A stretch of 64,000 nt of DNA from Chitinophaga pinensis (GCF_007896845.1 NZ_VOHS01000009.1:62001-126000); one strand, 5' to 3'; positions 33,806-44,451 are shown, counted from the first letter of the stretch. Program-made: numbers and translations. Notes: generated from the sequence alone by a model not told the origin.

Positions 33806-36800
33806 TTAATGCTTTACCAGTTTAACCATTTTGGTTTCTCCATTCTTTCCGCTGATGCGGAGCAGGTAGATACCAGGAGCACTAATCCTTGAACCGGTAT
33901 TAATGCGCAGGGTGCTATTACCTGCAGGAACGGAGCCCTTATAATCTGAGTACATCAGTCGGCCAGCCATGTCGAAGATCTCTAATCTCACTGCTGTTTC
34001 AGCTTTCAGTACTATATCAACGTTAAATTGATTGTCAAATGGATTCGGATAAACCTTCGTATCTCCGAAGTCAGCTGTCTTGTTGATCAGTGCTACAGGA
34101 GCGGAAACAGCTACTGTATTGTCGCCGAGGGTGAGTCTTGCACCCTGTGACTGTGGATCAACCGGACCAGCTTCATTTTGTGTAGCCGGATCGATATGAC
34201 CTCTGATGGTCAGGGCAGCGATCAGACCATAACGGGATGTTGCGGTACCCGGATCAACGTCGATGTGGATCTTACCATTTGCATCAGGAGAGATATCTCT
34301 GATGGTTACAACACCGCTCTTGTTCATAGATGCATTCAGTAATGCCATCTGTGTACCATTTACGGTGTATTTACCAGTGATGTCTTCCCACTCAACAGAA
34401 CTACCGAAGAATACCAGGTCATATTTCAGGGTCTGGTTCAGTCCGGTGATGTTGAAGTCTGCGTGGTTACCAGGGAACAGACCGTAGTTTTCAACCATTA
34501 CGTTGTCAGGATAAACACCACTGTTGTTGCCGGTGTTCATACCTGCGGAGTACATACCATCGAAGTTTTCCAGAATGGTGATGCCGATGCCGGTTGTGTT
34601 ACTTTGTCCGTCCTTCATGTTGCTGATCACGGTACCTGACTGTGGACGCATACCTGTGTTGTTCCATGGGGCAGGGGCTACCAGCAGTTCGCTGAAGTTC
34701 ACCTGTACGCTGAAACCAGGAGTAGTGGCAGCAGCTGCATTGCTATAGTCGGAGTTACCAACGAGGCTTGTAGCACGTACCTTGTAATAGTATTTCTGGT
34801 TTACGCTCAGGTTATTATCAGTGTAAGTTACGGTATTTGCGGCGAGTGTTGCGACCTGACTGTAGCTGCCACCAGAAACGGCGCGCCATACCTGATATCC
34901 TGTTTCGTTGTTGGCTCTGTCAGCCCAATCCAGTTTGATTGATTTCGCGCCGGTTGCTCCTGCACGGAGGTTCAGCGGATTCACTACTGGTGTCTGAAGA
35001 GCGTCGTATTCTTCCAGTACCAGTGAGTTCATATACATGTAGTAGCCATTCTGGGTTTTGTTTACCAGTATGTTGATTTCACCGTTGGCATTTGGCGTTA
35101 CACCATTGATCTGTTTAGTCAGGGAGGTGTTGTAAGCCGGATCAATTACCACACTATCAGTACCGATGGTGAATCTTACTTTGGCAGCCACACCGAAGTT
35201 CAGACTACTAAAGAAGACAACATTATAACGTTTCGCATTGTTCAAACCAGACAGTTTTACTGTATGGGTAATGTTTCTGCTATCATATACCGCAGAGCGC
35301 ATTACGTTATCCGGATAGATACCCGAGTTGTCATAAGTGCTCATACCGGCAGCGGTAGCATCATTTTCCCAGTTTTCGTTAAATGTCATGTTGATACCGG
35401 TAGCAAAACCTGATTCATCCAGTGCGTTGGTAAATCTTACGCCTGTGTATGGGAATCCTGCTACATTGTTCCATGGAGCCGGAGCCGGATTGCTGGATGA
35501 GAAGTCGAAGTAGATGCTCTTTGTATTCTTGTCTGAAACAAGCACATTAAAGGTACTGCTGGACGCTGCGCCCTGATTGTCTGTTGCTGTCAGGGTGACT
35601 ACGTAGCTACCGAGGTTATTGGCGCTTGGGTTGAAGTTGAAGGTACCGTTGCCATTACCATTATCGGTGAAGTTACCGAATGCAGGCAGGCCGGTTACAG
35701 TCAGCGTTACGGTATTACCCAGATCGCCCTGTGCCTGTACGTTGAACTGTGCAGATGCATCTGCTTTCAGTTTAATGTCAGCGATATCATTGATATGCGG
35801 CGGTTTAACCGGAACATTCACACCTGCAATGTTGCTGTAACCAGTAGATACGCCAGCTGAATTGGAAGCACTGATCTTATAGAAATAGTGAGTATTACCA
35901 TGTACGGTGCTATCCACATAAGCGCTGGCAGTTGCGCTGTTCAGGCTGCCCAGCAGGCTGTATGTGCCAAGGCTGTCAGTAGCACGGTGTACTCTGTAGC
36001 CGGTCGCGTTGTAAGCGATGTTGGTCCAGTTCAGGGATACGTTACCGTTTGCTTCTGTAGCGGTCAGGTCTTTAGGAGCAGCAGGTACGGTACCGTCGTC
36101 CAGAATGGCGTTCACCTCGATAGCGCCCAGGTAACCTACCTGTGTACCATTAGCTACTGCCATGTTAAAGTTGATCTCACCGGAAGCATTTGGTGCAATG
36201 TTGTCAAAGTTTGCAGTGACAGAAGTATTGCCCTGTACATTGATCGGTTTGCTTACGCCATTCATGGTGAATATTGTAGTACCGTTATTAGCCTGTACAG
36301 ACCATGAACTACCTGCAAAGAACTTGAAGGAATATTTCCTGCTGGCGTCGAGACCGGTCAGTTTACCATTAATTGAATTATCGGAATTGAAGATACCAGG
36401 GTAAGAACCGAAGAAGTAGTATTCTCTCAGTACTACATCAGGGTAGATACCGCTGTTGTTACCGGTAACAGCGCCTTCGTTCCATGAGTACCAGTTGCCG
36501 GTCAGTAACTGCAGACCTACATTGGTAGTTTCGCCTTTATCATTTTTCAGGTTGCTGGTTGACACCGTGGTGATGTTGTTCCATGGAGCCGGTGCATCTG
36601 TCTGATGTTTAAAGCGAACGAAGAATTTATAGTTTGGATCCTTATCAGCGATGGTAACGGTGAATGTTTTGTTATCAGTACCGCCATTACCGTCTACGAT
36701 TGCCACTTTCACGGTGTACACACCTGCATCTGCATAGCCTGGATTGATGTTCAGGGTAGCAGAGCGGTTGTTACCGGAGACAGAAATGAATGAGGGCAGA

Positions 36801-39800
36801 GATACGCCAGACCATGTGAGCACGTCTGATGCATTCTGATCAGCAGCTGCAAGCGATAGCTGCTGAACGTCGCCCTCATTCAAGGAAACGTTGGCAATTG
36901 AGGTTATGATAGGGCTGTAATTGTCATTGATGGTGAGGTTGAAGGTAACAGTGTCTTTACCGCCAAATGCGTCTGTTGCAATCACTGCCAGGTTAGGGTA
37001 GTTACCCTGCAGACCGATGTTTGGTGTTACTTTCAGGAAGGAACCCTGTGCGTCGGAAGCAAGTGTTACAAAAGAAGGCAGATTAGCGCCGGACAGTGTA
37101 ATCGCATCTTCATCCGGATCAGTTGCTACAACCGGGATACGTGTTTCCACATCATAGCGGGCAGACTGATTAGCGATATCCTGAATCACCGGACGATTAT
37201 TACCGGTAGTGGCTGTCGCGTTGGAAGAGTAAGCGGAGTTACCACCGTCGCCTTTTGCACGTACACGGTATACATACTGCTGATTTGCATACAGCGCTGT
37301 ATCAGTGTAGGAGTTGGTGCCGGCGATGACAGTATCAAGGCTCTTTACTGTTAAGAAAGTATTGCTGGTACCGAAGGAACGTTGAATGTCGAATCCTTTG
37401 GTGTTTGCGTCGTTATTAGTATTTGTCCAGTTCAGTGTGATGCTGGATGCAGATGCTGCATTTGCCGCAATATTGGAAGGCGTAGCAGGAGCTGCAGGCA
37501 GTGTTGGCGTTACCACACTATAGAATGGCAGGGTTTGGGCCGCTAACTGGCTGATTTCAGCCTGTGTCAGTGCCTGACCGATAATTGCCACATTGTCCAT
37601 GTTACCTCTGTAGAAGGTACCTGTGGAGTTGAATGCGTTGGTACCGTTGTTTGAACCCAGACGGGAGTTATTGGTAGTTGTACCTACAGCACTGTAGTTA
37701 GTGTTCAGGGTACCTGCCAGATCTCCGTTGAGATACATGCGGAGTACACCTGTACTACCACTACCGGAGAATACCAGTGCAACATGTGTCCAGTTGGTGC
37801 TGGTGAAAGCGGTAGATATCAGTGTGCGGGCATTGTTATTGGCAATACCAGCTTCCAGTTTATTGGCGTTGATACGCAGTGCCAGACCGTTGTCGCTACC
37901 ACCCATATCAAGGATGATGCGGTTGTTGTCTGTCACTGTCGGTTTAATCCACATGGACACTGTACGACCGTTGAACGCATCGTGCAGGAAGCCGCTGCTG
38001 CTGCCACCGATGGTAACATAAGCGCTGGTGCCGTTGAATACTGCTGCATGTGTACCTTCTATCTCATCAGTGGTAGTATAGGTCATTGCGTTGGCAGTAC
38101 CATTGTTAGCATTGATGCTGACGTCGGATACGGCGTTGTTGAACGGATATACTGCGAGCCATGGATAACCGGTGGACTGTGCAGATTCGCCGAATTGACC
38201 CACTGCGCGTACTTTATAGTAGTAGCGGGTATTGGCAGCCACTGTATTATCAACCAGAGAAGTTGTATTTGCATTTACTTTTCCGATTACAGAGTATGTA
38301 CCGGTAGCAGTGTTGCTGCGATACAGTTCGAAACCGGTTTCGTTGTTGCTGTTGTCTGTCCAGCTCAGATTCACTTTGTTGAATGCAGTAGCGGTAGCGC
38401 CAAATATTACCGGCGCTGCAGGCGCATTACCTGGCATTGTCAGGGTATCACCCAGATACTGATCAGGAATGTTGGTAAGGCTGTTGATGCCTAACGCTGT
38501 TGATCTCCAGCGGATGTTCATTGTCTGTCCACCAGTGCCCTGGAAATAAGCGGCAGTGATCTGGTATACACCTGCGTTCAGGTTCATCGCAGCACTGCTC
38601 ACCTGAGTGGTACCGTGTGCACCGTCGTTGTTGACAGTAGAAGAACCACTGTAGCTGTAAGGGATGTTTACCCACAGTTTACTACCGTCATCAGAGTTGG
38701 TACCAAAGTAGTAAGTACCGGAAACAGGGATGGTGATGAAACCAGTCCACATGATCGCGTAGTTGGTTTCTCTGTTTCTTACTGTGAGATCGGTATTGGC
38801 AGATCTGCCTGTTTCAAGCGGCGTCAGGTTGTTGAAGTTTGGCAGGTTGGAATAAGTGCCTTCATAATATTTGTAAGCGAGGCCCTTATTGACTGTACCT
38901 GCGGTCACCTGATTGCTTGGAGCAGAAAGGTTACCTGCCGCATCTTTTGCGACTACATAGAAATTATAAACTTTTCTTTCTGACAGACCATAGGTCACCA
39001 TAGTGAGCTGTGTACCATCAACAGAATAAGCTTTTGCATTATTTACATAGATATCATATCCGGTAACACCTACATCGTCAGTAGCAGCGCTCCAGCTGAG
39101 TGAAACAGAACTGGTGGTTGTGCTGGTTACTAACAGATTTTGCGGAGCAGATGGTTTCACACCGTCAGTCTGGGTAGTACCAGAAGCTTCTGTAGAAACA
39201 GGACCTGCACCGTTCGCATTTACCGGACGGATAACGTAATAGTATTTCGTGTTTGATGTTAATCCGTTGTCATTAAATGCCAGTACATCTGCCGCTACTT
39301 TTCCTACCAGTTTGTAGTTGCTGCCGGGAGTCGTTGTACGATAGATTTCAAAACCGGTTTCATTGTTCTGCGGATTTGCTTTATCTGTCCAGTTAAGTGT
39401 CAGCTGTGTCTGTGAAATAGAAGTCACAGTAGCACCGCCTACTGCATCCGGCAGGTTAGTGCCTGCAGCAGCAATTACTTTATAAGGACTGGAGAAGCTG
39501 CTTGCACAACCAAATTGCTCAGTAACACGTGCGATGTACTGACCAACACCGACAGTCAGGGTATTGGTATTACCAAGACTGGTGGTACCACCTACAGTGC
39601 GCCATTCATAAGAGGCATAACCGGCAGGCAGTTTCAATGTAACAGTGGTGCTGCCATCAGGAGCTGGCAGTACGTTGGTAGCAAGACTGTCTATAGAAAT
39701 AGGCGGCGTTACAGTAGCCGTCTTTGTCTTAATAACGAGTGGGGTAGGGGAGAACTCTGACCATGCGCCGTTGGTAGTCCTTTTTACTCTTACAGCGTAA

Positions 39801-40807
39801 CTACCGAGTGAGTTGACAGTAATGCTATTACCGGTTGCGTTGGGGATCGTGTTACCGTCTTTCTGCCATTCGTATGCAGAGAAACCAGGAGGGATACCAA
39901 TTACCAGACTGAAAGTTTCGCCGGGACAGAATTCCGAGCGACCTGTCAGTGGCCATGGATTCAGTACGTTTGCCCTGTTCATGAATGGAATAAAGTCTGG
40001 TTCCGCCCATGCAGTATTCCATGTACCATGTCCAAGATTGGGGTAAAGGGTGTATTTAAGATCTGCGCCCGCGTTCTGGTACGCTGTAATAACTGTATTC
40101 GCGGTATAAGGAGCAGGAGCATTATCCAGACCTCCCTGGAAGTACCATAAGGAGGTAAATTTGAGTTTATTAATGTTGTCAGTTGTGGCGTCGCCATTGG
40201 CAATACCGCTCATTGGCATTACAGCGGCGAAATATTGTGGATAGCGTTCTGAGAAGGCCCAGGAGCCGTAACCACCTGCAGAAAGACCGTTAACGGCCAC
40301 TCTGTTGAGGTCACCTTTCACCTGAACTGATAAGCTGTCCAGTAATTCTTTAATGATGTCAAACTGGCCATTGCCCCAGTTTCCATCAGCAGTTTGTCCA
40401 TAAAAGAGGAATCCGTCAAAGTTGCCATTGTCCGTTTGGGTTTCGAAGTTCTGGCCACCGTGCAGGAGCTGGTATTCGTTGTCATAAACGCTACCACCTT
40501 CACCACGGCCGTGAAGGAAAACGAAAATCGGGTACTTCTTTCCGTCAGCAACATTATGCTGATAGGTCTTAGGGAATTTGAGACGGAAGTTCAGACCCTT
40601 GTAAATGTAACATTTGAAGTCGGAGGTATTCCAACTCATACGGGTGGTTTTAACCCACTTCCCGATGCGGCCGAAAGCGGGCGCTGTAGGGGGTGAGGCT
40701 GAGTTGTACACAACAATGGGATCTGCAGGGTTCAAGGCTTGCTGCGCATGAGCCGTACCTGCAAAGAGCATCAGAATGCCGATAAGTAAGTGTACAGTTC
40801 TTTTCAT
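33806..40807 (-). CDS. Giant T9SS-exported multidomain surface protein (esterase, Fn3, PA14, LamG)
   Basis: A 2333-residue protein. The ATG at 40807 is chosen because it starts the signal peptide MKRTVHLLIGILMLFAGTAHA. Domains in order: an alpha/beta-hydrolase (about 60-280; HGRGEGG, nucleophile NGLSAGGYG near residue 175, His in LGHGTWNTAW); Ig-like segments; Fn3 repeats (about 455-640); PA14 (about 640-785, KYYEGTYSNLPNF); Fn3; a LamG/concanavalin-like domain (about 890-1070); Fn3 and cadherin-like repeats; three copies of a 160-residue module starting with PAPWNN (near 1405, 1775, 2045) mixed with Fn3; and a T9SS sorting domain with VYPNPFDNQF and GIYLLRISGKNGE. It is expected on the cell surface, binding and modifying a polysaccharide. 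Confidence 0.88.
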   Translation of the reverse strand: MKRTVHLLIGILMLFAGTAHAQQALNPADPIVVYNSASPPTAPAFGRIGKWVKTTRMSWNTSDFKCYIYKGLNFRLKFPKTYQHNVADGKKYPIFVFLHGRGEGGSVYDNEYQLLHGGQNFETQTDNGNFDGFLFYGQTADGNWGNGQFDIIKELLDSLSVQVKGDLNRVAVNGLSAGGYGSWAFSERYPQYFAAVMPMSGIANGDATTDNINKLKFTSLWYFQGGLDNAPAPYTANTVITAYQNAGADLKYTLYPNLGHGTWNTAWAEPDFIPFMNRANVLNPWPLTGRSEFCPGETFSLVIGIPPGFSAYEWQKDGNTIPNATGNSITVNSLGSYAVRVKRTTNGAWSEFSPTPLVIKTKTATVTPPISIDSLATNVLPAPDGSTTVTLKLPAGYASYEWRTVGGTTSLGNTNTLTVGVGQYIARVTEQFGCASSFSSPYKVIAAAGTNLPDAVGGATVTSISQTQLTLNWTDKANPQNNETGFEIYRTTTPGSNYKLVGKVAADVLAFNDNGLTSNTKYYYVIRPVNANGAGPVSTEASGTTQTDGVKPSAPQNLLVTSTTTSSVSLSWSAATDDVGVTGYDIYVNNAKAYSVDGTQLTMVTYGLSERKVYNFYVVAKDAAGNLSAPSNQVTAGTVNKGLAYKYYEGTYSNLPNFNNLTPLETGRSANTDLTVRNRETNYAIMWTGFITIPVSGTYYFGTNSDDGSKLWVNIPYSYSGSSTVNNDGAHGTTQVSSAAMNLNAGVYQITAAYFQGTGGQTMNIRWRSTALGINSLTNIPDQYLGDTLTMPGNAPAAPVIFGATATAFNKVNLSWTDNSNNETGFELYRSNTATGTYSVIGKVNANTTSLVDNTVAANTRYYYKVRAVGQFGESAQSTGYPWLAVYPFNNAVSDVSINANNGTANAMTYTTTDEIEGTHAAVFNGTSAYVTIGGSSSGFLHDAFNGRTVSMWIKPTVTDNNRIILDMGGSDNGLALRINANKLEAGIANNNARTLISTAFTSTNWTHVALVFSGSGSTGVLRMYLNGDLAGTLNTNYSAVGTTTNNSRLGSNNGTNAFNSTGTFYRGNMDNVAIIGQALTQAEISQLAAQTLPFYSVVTPTLPAAPATPSNIAANAASASSITLNWTNTNNDANTKGFDIQRSFGTSNTFLTVKSLDTVIAGTNSYTDTALYANQQYVYRVRAKGDGGNSAYSSNATATTGNNRPVIQDIANQSARYDVETRIPVVATDPDEDAITLSGANLPSFVTLASDAQGSFLKVTPNIGLQGNYPNLAVIATDAFGGKDTVTFNLTINDNYSPIITSIANVSLNEGDVQQLSLAAADQNASDVLTWSGVSLPSFISVSGNNRSATLNINPGYADAGVYTVKVAIVDGNGGTDNKTFTVTIADKDPNYKFFVRFKHQTDAPAPWNNITTVSTSNLKNDKGETTNVGLQLLTGNWYSWNEGAVTGNNSGIYPDVVLREYYFFGSYPGIFNSDNSINGKLTGLDASRKYSFKFFAGSSWSVQANNGTTIFTMNGVSKPINVQGNTSVTANFDNIAPNASGEINFNMAVANGTQVGYLGAIEVNAILDDGTVPAAPKDLTATEANGNVSLNWTNIAYNATGYRVHRATDSLGTYSLLGSLNSATASAYVDSTVHGNTHYFYKISASNSAGVSTGYSNIAGVNVPVKPPHINDIADIKLKADASAQFNVQAQGDLGNTVTLTVTGLPAFGNFTDNGNGNGTFNFNPSANNLGSYVVTLTATDNQGAASSSTFNVLVSDKNTKSIYFDFSSSNPAPAPWNNVAGFPYTGVRFTNALDESGFATGINMTFNENWENDATAAGMSTYDNSGIYPDNVMRSAVYDSRNITHTVKLSGLNNAKRYNVVFFSSLNFGVAAKVRFTIGTDSVVIDPAYNTSLTKQINGVTPNANGEINILVNKTQNGYYMYMNSLVLEEYDALQTPVVNPLNLRAGATGAKSIKLDWADRANNETGYQVWRAVSGGSYSQVATLAANTVTYTDNNLSVNQKYYYKVRATSLVGNSDYSNAAAATTPGFSVQVNFSELLVAPAPWNNTGMRPQSGTVISNMKDGQSNTTGIGITILENFDGMYSAGMNTGNNSGVYPDNVMVENYGLFPGNHADFNITGLNQTLKYDLVFFGSSVEWEDITGKYTVNGTQMALLNASMNKSGVVTIRDISPDANGKIHIDVDPGTATSRYGLIAALTIRGHIDPATQNEAGPVDPQSQGARLTLGDNTVAVSAPVALINKTADFGDTKVYPNPFDNQFNVDIVLKAETAVRLEIFDMAGRLMYSDYKGSVPAGNSTLRINTGSRISAPGIYLLRISGKNGETKMVKLVKH

Positions 40808-41177
40808 AAAAGAATTATAAATTATTGGACAATCGGGGTTGAACCCGGTAATTAGCCGAAATAGAAAATAATAACCCAAAGCACGTAGTGCAGGTCAGAT
40901 CAGAGGAGATGGTAAAATTAGAATGGAGCAGACGAGAAATCGATCAACTCTCAAGATTGGCTTTTATGTAGGATGAGGTTAGGAATTATATCACACTATG
41001 AAGCTCTCTTATGTCGATAGATAAGGAATAAGCCTAGTGTACTCGGTTCAAGTTCCAAAAGTAAGTGTATATTTTTACAGTTGGATACTTTTTTAGTGAA
41101 AATCTGTTTTTTGACGGTGAATGATATAAATACGTTCGTGAAACAAAAAACTCAACAGTAAGTGTAAAAGGTACACG
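40808..41177 (-). other. Leader/promoter region of the giant protein gene
   Basis: A 370-base gap between two - strand genes without a credible coding frame. A perfect -7 box lies at 41056-41063, which predicts a leader of about 240 bases. A short hairpin (CCGGGTTCAACCCCG, about 40834-40849) lies close to the start codon. Confidence 0.5.
41056..41063 (-). promoter_or_regulatory. -7 promoter box upstream of the giant protein gene
   Basis: On the - strand this reads TACTTTTG, an exact TAnnTTTG match. No TTG is seen at the -33 distance. It would also lie downstream of the 41178 glycosyltransferase stop. Confidence 0.45.
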
Positions 41178-42368
41178 TTAGCCCACGGTCAGCTGGCGTT
41201 GTGAACGGTCCCATACGGCGGACTGTTTTTTTCTAAGAAAACGGCCGAAACCCTGATACACAGCTACATTCATAAAGACGAAGTAAAAAGGGATATAGAA
41301 TAATTTACTCTTTACCTGCCGTTTGGCCAGCACATATCCTACTAAAGCCATGCCATACAAACCAATTTGTGCTGCCAGAAACAACCAATATACGAATGGG
41401 GCACCTGTTGCGCAGAGGATAATATTAGTAAGCAGTGCTAATAACAGACATAAGGGAGCGGCTGTCCAGCGGGATACCCGGTGTGACACATATTGCCACG
41501 TGATCTTTGGGTAACGGAAGAAATTCAGCAGATCCATCAAGCGGCTCATAGACTGAAAACCGCCTGCTGCAATCCTTACCTTGCGTTTATATTCATCTTC
41601 CAGTGAGGCGGAAGGCGTTTCCTGTGCATAGGCATCAGGGGCGTAAGCTACCCGGTATCCTTTCTTATTAATACCGAAAGAGATCATAAAGTCATCCAGA
41701 ATGGTATCAGCCGGAATATCCTCATATAAGGAGGTGCGCACGGCAAACAGTTCACCGGCGGCACCCATCACGCTATACAACTCAGCGTCCCATTTTTTCA
41801 GCAGGGATTCGTATTTCCAGTACATACCTTCTCCGGCGCCTTCAGCTTCTGCCTGATCGGCGACGAGGATCTTTTTCTCGCCGGCTACCGCACCGGTATT
41901 TTCATTTTTAAAATGGCGCATCAGGCAAAGCGCCACGTCCTTATTTAATAAGGTATTGGCGTCAGAAAAAACGACAAAGGGCGTCTTTACATATTTCATG
42001 GCACGATTCACTGCCATGGTCTTACCTTTACGCTCAGGTTCGTAAAGCAGATTGATACGAGGGTAACTCCTTATTATATTATTGGTGTCATCAGAAGAAC
42101 CATCTGTTACAAAGATGATCTGCAGTTTATCCTCAGGATAATTCAATGAAAGTGTATTCAGGATCTTCTCCTTTATAAAGGCAGCTTCATTATAAGCCGC
42201 TACCATAAAAGTTACTTCGGGGGTATAGGGAGTTTCGTCTCCAATATGTTGGATTTTTACGAAATAACGACGTATCTTAATTACTATATATAGTAATATA
42301 CCATAGCCTACATAACTATAGCAAACTAAAAAAATACTGCACCAGAAAATCAGTGAGATCACAGTCAT
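41178..42368 (-). CDS. Family 2 glycosyltransferase, membrane-anchored
   Basis: A 396-residue GT2 enzyme with one N-terminal hydrophobic segment and three to four near the C-terminus. The catalytic domain shows VTFMVAAYNEAAFIKEKI, the sugar-nucleotide segment IIFVTDGSSDDT and the DxD-like metal site VFSDANTLL; the acceptor base is probably in TILDDFMIS. The QxxRW motif of processive enzymes is replaced by KRKVRIAAGG. It probably adds a sugar to the lipid-linked repeat unit. It is divergent from the receiver gene at 42849 with its own -7 box at 42443-42450. Confidence 0.87.
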   Translation of the reverse strand: MTVISLIFWCSIFLVCYSYVGYGILLYIVIKIRRYFVKIQHIGDETPYTPEVTFMVAAYNEAAFIKEKILNTLSLNYPEDKLQIIFVTDGSSDDTNNIIRSYPRINLLYEPERKGKTMAVNRAMKYVKTPFVVFSDANTLLNKDVALCLMRHFKNENTGAVAGEKKILVADQAEAEGAGEGMYWKYESLLKKWDAELYSVMGAAGELFAVRTSLYEDIPADTILDDFMISFGINKKGYRVAYAPDAYAQETPSASLEDEYKRKVRIAAGGFQSMSRLMDLLNFFRYPKITWQYVSHRVSRWTAAPLCLLLALLTNIILCATGAPFVYWLFLAAQIGLYGMALVGYVLAKRQVKSKLFYIPFYFVFMNVAVYQGFGRFLRKKQSAVWDRSQRQLTVG

Positions 42369-42442
42369 AGATCAAAGTAGTTAAGGGGTAATCGGAGTGC
42401 CTGTAGCGTGTTTACATAACAATCCCACATGGGTATCCGGAG

Positions 42443-42450
42443 CAAAAGTA
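42443..42450 (-). promoter_or_regulatory. -7 promoter box for the 41178-42368 glycosyltransferase
   Basis: On the - strand this reads TACTTTTG, an exact TAnnTTTG match, about 75 bases before the start codon. Confidence 0.55.
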
Positions 42451-42671
42451 GAATAAATGTGCAGTATTTTCTCAGCAGTGCATGCTACATTTAAAAAAAA
42501 TAATCTGCTGACCCGCAAGAATATCCGTTCACGATAATTTATAGCGCATTCACCCAAAAAAAGCCGCCGTTTACGAAAAACATATGGCGAAATGAATAAA
42601 GTATTATATTTTTACATCGTTGTTGTATAAACAATCATTTAAGAAAATTTTAGCGCTTGCACTTTATCAAT

Positions 42672-42679
42672 TACTTTTG
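42672..42679 (+). promoter_or_regulatory. -7 promoter box for the receiver/sugar-transferase operon
   Basis: TACTTTTG is an exact TAnnTTTG match. It predicts a leader of 130-160 bases before the receiver gene. Confidence 0.55.
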
Positions 42680-42848
42680 TACTTTAGTGTAAGTATTTTG
42701 AGAAACCATATTTGAGTCATTTCTTTCATATCCCCTGAGAAACTGTTTTTAGTTCCATAAAACCTTATCCAATTTAAAGCCAACGAACATAAACTTCTGA
42801 TATCCGGAAATGGTATTGGATCGATTAGTAATATTAAATTGGTTAAAG

Positions 42849-43241
42849 GTGAAAAAAACAGTTTTAATAATAGATGATAGTTTACCCATCCGATATTTAC
42901 TTGAGGTAATGCTAAACAGAACATACAACGTCGTATCAGCATGCGACGGTCTGGCTGCAATGGCTTGGCTCAAGAATGGCAACATCCCCGATCTCGTCAT
43001 CACAGACCTCCAGATGCCAAACATCAACGGATGGGAACTCATAGAGTTCATGACAGAAAGCAATCTGTACCAGCATATACCTTTAATGGTGCTTTCCGGC
43101 GTACACGACACTAAAGAGTCTTTTGCAAACATCCGTCCCGGAAATATCAAAACGATTATCAAAAAGCCTTTTGATCCGGTTATCTTACTGGATACAATTG
43201 ATCATGTATTGAAAGCACAGCATGTCCCTGCTTTCTCTTAG
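42849..43241 (+). CDS. Stand-alone response regulator receiver (CheY-like)
   Basis: A 130-residue single-domain receiver. Conserved positions are the acidic pair in VLIIDDSLPIRY, the phospho-acceptor Asp in DLVITDLQMPN (near residue 53), the Ser in PLMVLSGVHD and the Lys in IIKKPFDP. No output domain follows. The GTG start at 42849 gives the normal receiver start (KKTVLIIDD); an ATG at 42810 would add 13 residues. No histidine kinase is encoded nearby. It is the first gene of the + strand EPS unit, 52 bases before the sugar transferase, which carries a receiver-like domain of its own. Confidence 0.88.
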   Translation: MKKTVLIIDDSLPIRYLLEVMLNRTYNVVSACDGLAAMAWLKNGNIPDLVITDLQMPNINGWELIEFMTESNLYQHIPLMVLSGVHDTKESFANIRPGNIKTIIKKPFDPVILLDTIDHVLKAQHVPAFS

Positions 43242-43293
43242 CATATAATTATATTGTTATAATCAGTATGTAACCATTAATTCCTTTGTTAGC

Positions 43294-44451
43294 ATGAATA
43301 CATTTACACCTGAACTGAGCGTATTGAAGAATGCGGCCCCAAAACAGTTTGAAGAACGTGAACAAACACTGCCCCGCCAGATTGTTGCTGACAGTCATAT
43401 CGTACTGTTTGTAGGGCAACATATTGAAACTCCGGAACTGGAGGAGCAGGGCTACAAGTGTTTCTTTGCACAGGATTATGATACCGCCATCGTGACGATC
43501 GAACAGCTACAGTCTGTCTTTCGCAGGAAACCGGGTGTTATCATTTATCGATCTCATACTGACAATCATAAAGGACTGAATGCGTGGAAACAGTTTTTCC
43601 AGCAGGAGACCAGTTGCGCCTGCATCCCCTTCCTCCTGTATACAGAAAATGTAAGCCCCGAGATGAAAGCTGCTGCAAAACAGTATCCTTTCATCGATGA
43701 AATTATCACTGATAAGTGTTTGCCTAAATTAGCTTCAAAAATAACTTTCATCAATAAATTCAAACAACTGAACGCATTCCCTCCGCTGACAGTTGTAGGT
43801 GGTACCGCGCAAAGAAAAAATCATAAACGTACCATCAACGCGGTACTCAAAAGAATTTTTGATATTACTGTTGCGGGCGCCGCGCTCATCGCGATAAGCC
43901 CAGTCTTATTCGTTATTGCTGCGATTATTAAGTTTGAATCCAGAGGCCCCATCTTTTATGCTGCAAGACGCGCAGGTAAAAACTACAAGGTGTTCAAATT
44001 TTATAAATTCAGAACAATGGTAGCTGATGCTGACAAGAAATTACAACAGCTGCAGCACATGAACCAGTACAAAAGCGGTGACGGTCCCGTTTTTTACAAA
44101 GTGTCCAATGATCCGCGCGTAACGCGTTTTGGCTCCTTTCTGAGAAACTCAAGTCTTGATGAACTCCCGCAACTTTTTAATGTATTAATAGGAGATATGT
44201 CTCTGGTAGGCAACAGACCTTTACCATTATATGAGGCATCAACTCTGACTACTGACGAGTGGGCACAACGATTCCTTGCTCCGGCCGGTATCACCGGACT
44301 GTGGCAGATCAGCAAAAGGGGAAAGAAGGAAATGTCAGCTGAAGAAAGAATCGCGCTGGATATCGATTATTCCAACCAGCACAACTTCGGGTATGACATG
44401 TGGATTATGGCAAACACCCCCAAAGCCTTAATACAAAAAGACAACGTGTAA
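43294..44451 (+). CDS. Priming sugar transferase with N-terminal receiver-like domain
   Basis: A 385-residue protein. The C-terminal half (about 180-385) is a bacterial sugar transferase of the WcaJ/PglC type: [20 protein letters not shown] is the membrane-inserted helix, followed by [35 protein letters not shown] and [12 protein letters not shown]. Such enzymes load the first sugar phosphate on undecaprenyl phosphate. The N-terminal 150 residues have the alternating strand/helix pattern of a CheY-like fold ([42 protein letters not shown]) but without the acidic pair and with no clear acceptor Asp. The usual N-terminal membrane helices of WcaJ are absent. The stop overlaps the next start (TAATG). 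Confidence 0.87.
   Translation: MNTFTPELSVLKNAAPKQFEEREQTLPRQIVADSHIVLFVGQHIETPELEEQGYKCFFAQDYDTAIVTIEQLQSVFRRKPGVIIYRSHTDNHKGLNAWKQFFQQETSCACIPFLLYTENVSPEMKAAAKQYPFIDEIITDKCLPKLASKITFINKFKQLNAFPPLTVVGGTAQRKNHKRTINAVLKRIFDITVAGAALIAISPVLFVIAAIIKFESRGPIFYAARRAGKNYKVFKFYKFRTMVADADKKLQQLQHMNQYKSGDGPVFYKVSNDPRVTRFGSFLRNSSLDELPQLFNVLIGDMSLVGNRPLPLYEASTLTTDEWAQRFLAPAGITGLWQISKRGKKEMSAEERIALDIDYSNQHNFGYDMWIMANTPKALIQKDNV

Larger units (their letters stand above)
42369..42848. other. Divergent promoter region between two EPS transcription units
   Basis: This AT-rich gap contains perfect -7 boxes on both strands (42443-42450 on -, 42672-42679 on +) and no credible gene. It is the main regulatory interval between the left and right halves of the EPS locus. 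Confidence 0.55.

Noticed and set aside
41045..41060. tRNA T-loop-like sequence GGTTCAAGTTCC
   Set aside because: The flanking bases do not form a T-stem and no acceptor or anticodon arm is found around it.
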